Shown piece after piece: positions 5,956 to 11,107 of a DNA stretch of 11,107 nucleotides. Numbering within the stretch: position 1 is the first letter of the stretch; each line of letters opens with the position of its first letter. This stretch comes from JBFMEX01 sp040752215 (lineage in GTDB: Bacteria; Pseudomonadota; Alphaproteobacteria; Rhizobiales; Hyphomicrobiaceae). Location of the stretch: assembly GCA_040752215.1 (NCBI GenBank), contig JBFMEX010000023.1, positions 1 to 11,107 of the forward strand. Direction: 5' to 3'. Made by a program: the position numbers and the translations under genes. The notes beneath the pieces are model-generated. The model made no database searches. It was not told where the DNA came from and saw nothing but the letters and a program-made list of their open reading frames with translations.

Positions 5956-6399
5956 TCAGTCCTGGACGATGACGGCAACGTTGCCGGCACCGACCTGGGT
6001 GGACCGCGCGCTGTTGTTGCGGCCGGCCTGGATCACGCCGACGGCATTGCCGCTGCCGTCCTGGGTGGTGATGACGGTGTGGCCGCTGCCGAACTGGCCG
6101 ACGCCGACGATGTTGTGGCGACCGCGCTGATAGGTGTCGGCGAAATTGCGCGAGCCGTTCTGGCCGATCACCGCGCGATTATAGCGGCCATCCTGGGTGG
6201 AGATGGTCGTGTTGCCGCGACCGTTCTGGTAGACGGTCAGCCGGTTGCGGGTGCCGTGCTGCGCTCCGCCGACGCCGTTGCCGTAGCCGTACTGCTCGAT
6301 ATTCACCGTCGAGCCGCCGGCGAAGGCGGGTGCAAGGCCGAGGCCCATCGACAGGCTGACTGCCGTCGCCATCAGGATCGTCTTCATCTTGATCGTCAT
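5956..6399 (-). CDS. Curlin-repeat protein (CsgA-like major-type subunit)
   Basis: This 147-residue exported protein has a signal peptide (about 1-27, MATAVSLSMGLGLAPAFA, with cleavage before GG). Almost all of the mature protein is curlin repeat. Gln occurs at 36, 47, 58, 69, 80, 91, 102, 113, 124, 135 and 146, an unbroken 11-residue ladder. Asn occurs at Gln+5 in every half-repeat except one, where residue 107 is His. This makes five full 22-residue strand-turn-strand units. In known curli such Gln/Asn ladders stack to form the cross-beta fibre of the biofilm matrix. The absence of a non-repeat lead-in and the five units match the major subunit CsgA, but orthology to csgA is not proven. ATG 6399 is chosen over an in-frame ATG at 6438 because a GGAG lies 7 bases upstream. 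It is the first gene of the curli block. Confidence 0.85.
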   Translation of the reverse strand: MTIKMKTILMATAVSLSMGLGLAPAFAGGSTVNIEQYGYGNGVGGAQHGTRNRLTVYQNGRGNTTISTQDGRYNRAVIGQNGSRNFADTYQRGRHNIVGVGQFGSGHTVITTQDGSGNAVGVIQAGRNNSARSTQVGAGNVAVIVQD

Positions 6400-6406
6400 C
6401 GTCGTA

Positions 6407-6410
6407 CTCC
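6407..6410 (-). promoter_or_regulatory. Shine-Dalgarno for the first curlin gene
   Basis: GGAG on the minus strand lies 7 bases before ATG 6399. It selects this start over the in-frame ATG codons at 6438 and 6387. Confidence 0.6.
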
Positions 6411-6598
6411 AGACTGCTTGCTGTTGCGCTTGCTCCACTTCGAGTGTGGATGATGCATTTCTAGCGAGACCGTATTGAACCGGCTCTGAAGGAACTGGTC
6501 AGCGGGAGTTCACGGCGCTGCCTCGGTTCCGCCGCGTCATTCGCGTCGAAACGCCATCGCGGCGCGTACCGCCGATCGAGCAGGCGTTGCGCAATTCA

Positions 6599-6620
6599 TC
6601 CTCCCCCTCGAGGGGGAGGA
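6599..6620. repeat. Perfect 22-bp GC-rich palindrome
   Basis: Bases 6599-6609 (TCCTCCCCCTC) are exactly complementary to 6610-6620 (GAGGGGGAGGA), with no unpaired centre. It lies between the stop of the 219-residue exported protein and the curlin start. Similar CTCCCC-CTCGAG-GGGGAG palindromes are, to my recollection, scattered through intergenic regions of many Hyphomicrobiales genomes. It is therefore more likely a dispersed palindromic element or 3'-end structure than a specific operator. Confidence 0.5.
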
Positions 6621-6720
6621 ACGAGTCGTCGAATGCGGCGTGCGATTGCTGGCCGCGATTCGGATTTTCGGGATGTGATGGGCTGGCGCCTGCGACGCCG
6701 CCTCGGACGGTGGCGCGCGG

Positions 6721-7380
6721 TCACTGCCGCGGCGGATCGGCGGCGATGACCTTGAGCTGGGCCTGGTCCTTGGCGATGGTGTCGAGGTCGCGACAGCTCC
6801 GGGTATTGCCCGCCGGGCACTCGATCGACACTCTGTAGGGGATCGAGGGAAACTTGTAGACCGTGTACTCGGCGATCGCACCTTCCATGCCGGGCTCGTC
6901 GCGGCCGTCGAACACCGAGATCGACGACTGCGGGCTCGCGCCCGGTCCGCCGGAGCCGTAGATCGGCGTGTCGGCCGGCAGCTCCTGGTGGACGCGCAGA
7001 TCGGCCTCCACCTTCACCACCATGTCGCCGTAGCGGTCGACGATCTGATACCAGACCGGATTCCCGTCATCCATGATGACCTTGCGCTTCAGCTCCGGGC
7101 GCGCGGTCGCGGCCAGCGCATTGGTGACGGTCGCGGGCGGGCGGTCGAAGCCGAGCACCGGCAGCTTCAGCTTGTCGAGCTTAGCCTCCTCCGCGGAGCG
7201 CGGCGTCGGGGCCGCGGCGGCGCGCTCACGCACGAAGGCGCCGATCTCCTCGCTCGACCAGTCGACGGCCATCAGTTTGTCGGCCGCGGCGAGCGGCGCA
7301 ACGGAAAGCAGCAGCAATCCGGCAGCTCCAGCAGAGACCTTGAAGCGCTGGCGACGTGGCGCGACGACGCTACGGAGCAT
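6721..7380 (-). CDS. Exported protein of unknown function
   Basis: I do not recognise this 219-residue protein. It has a basic N-terminus and a hydrophobic signal segment (about residues 15-33, SAGAAGLLLLSVAPLAAA), so it is probably periplasmic or secreted. After an acidic, Ala-rich helical stretch (40-70) comes a mixed region with VWYQIVDRYGDMVVKVEADL (about 109-128). Near the end two cysteines, Cys188 and Cys196, could pair. No catalytic motif or repeat is visible. The frame stays open far upstream into the opposite-strand AsmA gene, but that part is a low-complexity Ser/Pro/Arg shadow. ATG 7380 is chosen because of the GAGGG 8 bases upstream and the signal peptide directly after it. The gene is upstream of the curli block on the same strand, 321 bases away, so a functional link is possible but not shown. 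Confidence 0.7.
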   Translation of the reverse strand: MLRSVVAPRRQRFKVSAGAAGLLLLSVAPLAAADKLMAVDWSSEEIGAFVRERAAAAPTPRSAEEAKLDKLKLPVLGFDRPPATVTNALAATARPELKRKVIMDDGNPVWYQIVDRYGDMVVKVEADLRVHQELPADTPIYGSGGPGASPQSSISVFDGRDEPGMEGAIAEYTVYKFPSIPYRVSIECPAGNTRSCRDLDTIAKDQAQLKVIAADPPRQ

Positions 7381-7729
7381 GGCGAATTCCCTCGACGTCT
7401 TCCGACACATATTGATCGAGGTCCACGACAAACGTCGGCCCCGCAACACAATGGCGACCATGCCTGCGACGCGCGCGGGCGAGGTCCGCCTCAGTCTATG
7501 ACCGCGGTCGGAGTGCGGCAAGCTGCGGCGTCCCGATCGTGGCAGATCGGAGACAGTCAGCGAGCCGAAGTCGAGCGCGGCGAGGGCCGGGAGGGCAATG
7601 TCATTGAAGTTGACGGTCGAGCCGCTAGCATGCCGCGCACGCCATACCGGCTGGCGCGGCAGGCCGCTTGCTTCCGCGGTCCATGTCTTTGCCTGAAGGA
7701 TTCGTGCGATTGTCACGCGTAGGTTGTCC
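7381..7729. other. Divergent intergenic region
   Basis: This region lies between the leftward exported-protein gene and the rightward AsmA gene, and must contain any promoters for both. The Shine-Dalgarno GAGGG of the leftward gene is at 7389-7393. A TTGACG hexamer on the plus strand near 7610 could be a -35 element for the AsmA gene, but no matching -10 sits at normal spacing. I see no gene, hairpin terminator or repeat here. Frames that cross it are extensions of shadows. Confidence 0.4.
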
Positions 7730-9841
7730 ATGAGCGTCGAGGCCTCGCAGACATCACCGGCGGGCGCCGCCAAGAGCAGCGACGACAGGCCGACGGCTCC
7801 GCGACGCGGCGGCGGCTGGCGGCGTGTGATCTTGTTCACTCTCGGCATCCTGGCCATCGCCGTACTGTCGGCCGTCGCCACGCTGCAGACGCTGCCCGAC
7901 GATGTCGTGCGCGGGACAATCATCGCCGCGGTGCAGAAGGCGACCGGGCGCGAGCTGCGCATCGATGGCCCCGCTCGGGTGGCGTTCCGTCCCAACGTCG
8001 TCGTCGCGCTCGGCAAGGTGACACTCGCGGGGGCGCGCGGGCCGGATGGTCCGGCGCTCGTCAAGGCCGACGAGGTCGAGGCCGAGGTGCCGCTCCTGCC
8101 ACTGCTGCGCGGTCGCACGGACGTGGCGCGCGCGCGGCTCGTCAACCCGGCGATCACCGTCTCGCCCGAGGACGCGGAGCTGCTCGCCGGCGGCGAGGGC
8201 GGCACGCTCACGATCGGCGGGCTCAGCGTCGTCGACGGGGCGCTCAATGTGATGACGGGGGGGCCGAACCCGGCCTTGCGCATCGACCAGCTGTCGGCCG
8301 AGCTCAAGGGGATCTCGGCCGACGGGCTGCAAAACGGCGCCGGCACGTTCCGCTGGCGCGGCGAGCCGATCCGTTTCGAAATGAAAGCGGTGCCCGAGGC
8401 GGGCACAGGGCGCGGCGGCGCGCTCAGGGTCGATGCGAGGTTCGATGGCAGCCACGGCGCGACCGCGTTCGCCGGCAGCGTCGATCCCATTGCGGCGGCC
8501 GCGAGCGGCAAGCTCGACGTGCGCACGCCGTCGCTGCGCAAGCTGCTGGCCTGGTTCGACGTCAAGCCGGGGGCAACCGCGCTTACCGGTCCGGCGTCCG
8601 CCGAAGGCGCGGTGAAGGTCTCGGCGAGCGGGCTCGAGCTGACGGATGCCGCGTTCAAGGTGCCGGGCGGAGAGGGCAAGCTCACCGCGACACTGGCGAT
8701 CGCCGGCAACCGGCCGTCACTCTCTGGCCGCGTCGACTGGAACGAGCTCGAGGTCGATACCTTGATCGGCTCGGCCCCGCCTGCGGCAGCCGGTCTCGAG
8801 GCCCGCGTGAAAGTCGTCGACCCGGTGCCGCAGATCGACTCCGGCTGGGGCGGGCTCGGCGCACTGCTCGCCGGCATCGAGCGCAGGGGCGTGACCGCGG
8901 CGGCGCTCGATACGCGCGAGGCGGCGCGTGTGCCGGCCAAGCCGAGCGGCTGGAGCGCGAAGCCGATCGATCTCGCCGCGCTGCAGAAAGTCGATGTCGA
9001 TCTGGCGCAGACCGCGGGCAAGATCCGCTTTCACGGACTGGTGGTGGAGAAGGTCAAGTCGACGATGAAGCTGGTCGATGGGCGGCTCGCGGTCGTGGTC
9101 GACGAGCTGGCGGCCGGCAAGGGCAAGGCGGGCGGCAAGCTCAGCGTCGATACGCGCAAGGACCCGCCCGAGCTCGCGCTCGACGCCAAGACCGACAACA
9201 TGCCGCTCGAGACCGTGGTCAAGGAGTTGGTCGGGACTCGCGTCGTCAGCGGGGCGACCAGGCTCGACGTGTCGCTCACAGGGCGCGGCAAGAGCCAGCG
9301 CGACATCGTCTCCTCGCTCGGCGGCAAGGCGGCGGTGACGATCGAGAAGGGCGAGATCATCGGCTACAATCTGCGCCGCGCGCTGATCGAGTGGTGGCGC
9401 AAGTGGAGCTACGACCCCAAGCAGCGCACCCAGTTCGCCAAGCTCGGAGCCAATCTCGACGTCAAGGACGGCGTGCTGACGAGCCAGGGCGACATCGCGC
9501 TGACGGGGCCGGACGTCGATATCGTCTCGCGCGGGTCGGTGCGGCTCGCCTCGCGAACGATCGAGCAGAGCCTGCGCATGAGACTGGCGCCACCGCCGCA
9601 GCATCTGCCTGTGCCGCTGAAGGTCAGCGGCTCGTGGACCAAGCCCGACATCGGCTGGGATCTGTTCTCGGTGATGGCCGAGCCGCGCGCGCTCACCGCG
9701 CCGCAGGCCTTGTTCGTCTCACCGGAGCCGCCGCCGGTCGAGATCGTCGCCGCGATCGACCGCGTGCTCTCCGACAAGGCCAAGGCGGAGCAGTTGCCGC
9801 AGGACGTGCGCAACCTGTTGCTGTCGCTCAGGGGCAGGTGA
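7730..9841 (+). CDS. AsmA-family envelope protein
   Basis: This 703-residue protein has a short cytoplasmic N-terminus, one membrane anchor (about residues 33-52, VILFTLGILAIAVLSAVATL) and a large periplasmic part. The AsmA N-terminal pattern follows the anchor: QKATGRELRIDGPARVAFRP, then LGKVTLAGARGPDGPALVKA and DEVEAEVPLLPLLRGR. The C-terminal AsmA region is clear at about residues 510-650 (LTGRGKSQRDIVSSLGGKAA, EKGEIIGYNLRRALIEW, DGVLTSQGDIALTGPDVDI). AsmA-like proteins form long beta-groove structures implicated in lipid transport and outer-membrane homeostasis. The substrate of this one cannot be read from sequence. ATG 7730 is preferred over an in-frame TTG at 7724 because an AGG lies just upstream of it. 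No neighbour on the same strand is close enough to overlap; the next gene begins 141 bases later. Confidence 0.88.
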   Translation: MSVEASQTSPAGAAKSSDDRPTAPRRGGGWRRVILFTLGILAIAVLSAVATLQTLPDDVVRGTIIAAVQKATGRELRIDGPARVAFRPNVVVALGKVTLAGARGPDGPALVKADEVEAEVPLLPLLRGRTDVARARLVNPAITVSPEDAELLAGGEGGTLTIGGLSVVDGALNVMTGGPNPALRIDQLSAELKGISADGLQNGAGTFRWRGEPIRFEMKAVPEAGTGRGGALRVDARFDGSHGATAFAGSVDPIAAAASGKLDVRTPSLRKLLAWFDVKPGATALTGPASAEGAVKVSASGLELTDAAFKVPGGEGKLTATLAIAGNRPSLSGRVDWNELEVDTLIGSAPPAAAGLEARVKVVDPVPQIDSGWGGLGALLAGIERRGVTAAALDTREAARVPAKPSGWSAKPIDLAALQKVDVDLAQTAGKIRFHGLVVEKVKSTMKLVDGRLAVVVDELAAGKGKAGGKLSVDTRKDPPELALDAKTDNMPLETVVKELVGTRVVSGATRLDVSLTGRGKSQRDIVSSLGGKAAVTIEKGEIIGYNLRRALIEWWRKWSYDPKQRTQFAKLGANLDVKDGVLTSQGDIALTGPDVDIVSRGSVRLASRTIEQSLRMRLAPPPQHLPVPLKVSGSWTKPDIGWDLFSVMAEPRALTAPQALFVSPEPPPVEIVAAIDRVLSDKAKAEQLPQDVRNLLLSLRGR

Positions 9842-9982
9842 GGGAGCGGCGGCCGGTGGCAGCGCGGAGGGAATACGGAGCGGCGGGTCGAGCGGGGACC
9901 AGGTTGCAACCGCCGGGCGGGGGCTCGATAATGCGACGTAGTCTGCGGATCGTCACTGGTCGTTTCGTCGGGGGGGGGTGTC
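9842..9982. other. Spacer between AsmA and M23 genes, with a G9 tract
   Basis: This 141-base spacer is very G-rich and has no clear terminator hairpin. It ends with nine consecutive G residues (9970-9978), four bases before the M23 start codon. An out-of-frame ATG at 9931 opens a frame that crosses the tract. Confidence 0.45.
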
Positions 9983-11107
9983 ATGGGCGGGACCGGACCG
10001 AGGTCTGTCGTCGTAGCCGGGCTTGCGATGGTGCTCGCCGTCACCGCCTCGACCCGCGCGATGGCCGCAACCTGCGCGTTCGATCCGGTCAATGGCCCGT
10101 TCCCGCTGCAACTGCTCGCCAAGCCACAGCCGACACCACCCGCGCCGACGCCCGAGCCGGCACCTGCGCCCGGCCCGGTCGTGACTCCGTCGCCGACGCC
10201 AGCTCCGGCACCGGAGCCGTCTCCGACCCCTGCTCCCGGCCCCGTCGTTACGCCGGCACCACCGCCGCCCGCGCCGGTCGATCCGGGCTTGCGCTATCAT
10301 CCGCCGGGCGACCTGCTGGCGCAAGATTCGAACCGTGGCCGCAAGGACGATCGCCGCGTCTACCTGCCGAAAATGATCTTCCCGCTCAGGCTCGGCGATG
10401 GCCAGCACCCGCACATGAACTCGCAGATCTGGGGTCGCGGCGGCGGCGGCTGGAACGGCAAGGGCGCGGCGGGCGGCACCGAGTGCGACGCGGTCAACTA
10501 CGATCCGCGCCAGCAGCGCGACAACTTCTGCGAGGTGCGCGGCCACAAGACGGGCATGTGTCCGGCGGCCGAGGGTCACCAGGGCCAGGACATCCGTCCG
10601 CCGAGCTGCAAGGACAATACCTGGGAGGTGGTCGCGGTCGAGGACGGGATCATCACGCTGGTGACCTCCAACACCACCGTCAGCCTCAAGGCGGACAGCG
10701 GCACCAGCTACGACTATCTCCATATGCACCCGTCCTCGATCAAGGTCGAGGAAGGGGACCGCGTCAAGCAGGGCCAGTTGCTCGGGCGCGTGTCCAAGTA
10801 CATGAAGGGCTCGCGCATGACGACCCTTCACCTCCATTTCCAGGCGCTCCAGAACGTCAGCATCGGTGGCAAGGTGCAGTCCCTCTACGTGCCGGTGTAC
10901 GCCTCACTGATCGCCGCTTATCGCAAGGCGAAGGGCATCGAGCCGTCGATCGACAAGGACGGCAACCTGATCGCCGATCACCGCTACGAGGTCGGCGTCG
11001 CGCCTCCTCCGCCGCCACCACCGCCGCCGGAGCCACCGACCCCGCCCGCCCCGGAGCCGACGCCACCCGCGCCGACACCTCCGGCGCCGGAGCCGACGCC
11101 GCCCGCA
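9983..11107 (+). CDS. M23 family metallopeptidase, proline-rich (partial, runs off window)
   Basis: An open frame of 375 codons starts at ATG 9983 and is still open at the window edge. Residues 1-28 are a signal peptide (VVVAGLAMVLAVTASTRAMA). Residues 48-98 are proline-rich, with a repeated PAPGPVVTP block. A globular domain follows, with the M23 zinc motifs intact: HQGQD (His199, Asp203), YLHMH (His247) and HLH (His283, His285). Downstream of YLHMH comes the lysostaphin-type strand pair around EGDRVKQGQLLGRVSKY. From residue 341 a second proline-rich segment of PTPPAPEP-like units runs off the edge. M23 enzymes cut peptidoglycan cross-bridges or stem peptides in the periplasm, so this is probably a cell-wall hydrolase. 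Its Pro-rich arms suggest spanning or binding the wall. No inactivating change is seen. The C-terminus is unknown. Confidence 0.85.
   Translation, partial: MGGTGPRSVVVAGLAMVLAVTASTRAMAATCAFDPVNGPFPLQLLAKPQPTPPAPTPEPAPAPGPVVTPSPTPAPAPEPSPTPAPGPVVTPAPPPPAPVDPGLRYHPPGDLLAQDSNRGRKDDRRVYLPKMIFPLRLGDGQHPHMNSQIWGRGGGGWNGKGAAGGTECDAVNYDPRQQRDNFCEVRGHKTGMCPAAEGHQGQDIRPPSCKDNTWEVVAVEDGIITLVTSNTTVSLKADSGTSYDYLHMHPSSIKVEEGDRVKQGQLLGRVSKYMKGSRMTTLHLHFQALQNVSIGGKVQSLYVPVYASLIAAYRKAKGIEPSIDKDGNLIADHRYEVGVAPPPPPPPPPEPPTPPAPEPTPPAPTPPAPEPTPPA

Larger units (their letters stand above)
6400..6720. other. Intergenic region upstream of the curli block
   Basis: No convincing gene is present. The stretch must hold the leftward promoter of the curlin gene at 6399, if that gene has its own. 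Bases 6440-6485 are the most AT-rich part, but I could not assign a reliable -35/-10 pair. It also contains the 22-base palindrome at 6599-6620, described separately, which lies about 100 bases after the stop of the upstream gene. Confidence 0.45.

Noticed and set aside
7605..7640. TTGACG hexamer as a sigma-70 promoter for the AsmA gene
   Set aside because: No acceptable -10 sequence occurs 16-18 bases downstream, so the hexamer alone is not enough.
7381..9021. Upstream extension of the 219-residue protein's frame into the AsmA gene
   Set aside because: The extension is Ser/Pro/Ala/Arg low-complexity and antisense to a well-supported AsmA gene. The real start has a ribosome binding site and a signal peptide at 7380.
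8717..9604. Minus-strand open frame (295 codons) within the AsmA gene
   Set aside because: It is His/Arg/Asp-rich shadow sequence. The plus-strand AsmA C-terminal motifs cover the same bases.
9953..10837. Minus-strand open frame (294 codons) opposite the M23 gene
   Set aside because: The plus strand carries a signal peptide and all M23 zinc motifs; the antisense translation has runs of Arg/Gly and no domain.

Overview
This is a GC-rich window whose genes resemble those of an alphaproteobacterium, probably of the Hyphomicrobiales (Rhizobiales). The basis is the pairing of curlin-repeat proteins with a CsgH-type protein, together with the codon bias. The taxonomy is inference; no rRNA or tRNA gene is present.

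Left and centre (1-7380), all on the minus strand and therefore read from right to left: an unrecognised exported protein (7380-6721); a three-gene curli block (major-type curlin 6399-5956, CsgH-like protein 5880-5473, second curlin 5435-5028); and a tight three-gene block of periplasmic adaptors. That block comprises a small exported HlyD/RND-type adaptor (4833-4075), a GAF-like/TM/HlyD adaptor (4078-2675), and a PqqD-like/site-2-protease/HlyD fusion (2690-552), with overlapping start and stop codons. After a 353-base gap comes the N-terminus of a further protein (198 to the window edge). It carries a LEQRMVFDGAA motif, a variant of the LEPR-x-L/F-D-A-A signature found at the start of giant repetitive surface proteins. 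The minus-strand half therefore looks like a cell-surface or biofilm-matrix locus: amyloid subunits with their anti-aggregation chaperone, plus a probable dedicated export or processing machine beside a probable giant adhesin substrate.

Right (7730-11107), plus strand: an AsmA-family envelope protein (7730-9841), then an M23 metallopeptidase (9983 to the window edge) with an intact zinc site. The peptidase domain is flanked on both sides by proline-rich low-complexity segments. The roughly 350-base region 7381-7729 separates the two divergent halves.

The most interesting candidate system is the adaptor block plus the LEPR-type gene. A PqqD-like fold is a peptide-recognition module in other systems. 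Here it is fused to an intramembrane protease and an adaptor and lies next to a protein with a conserved N-terminal tag. I propose, as inference only, that the tag is recognised by this fusion protein during export. No ABC transporter, TolC, CsgG, CsgE or CsgF is visible in the window.
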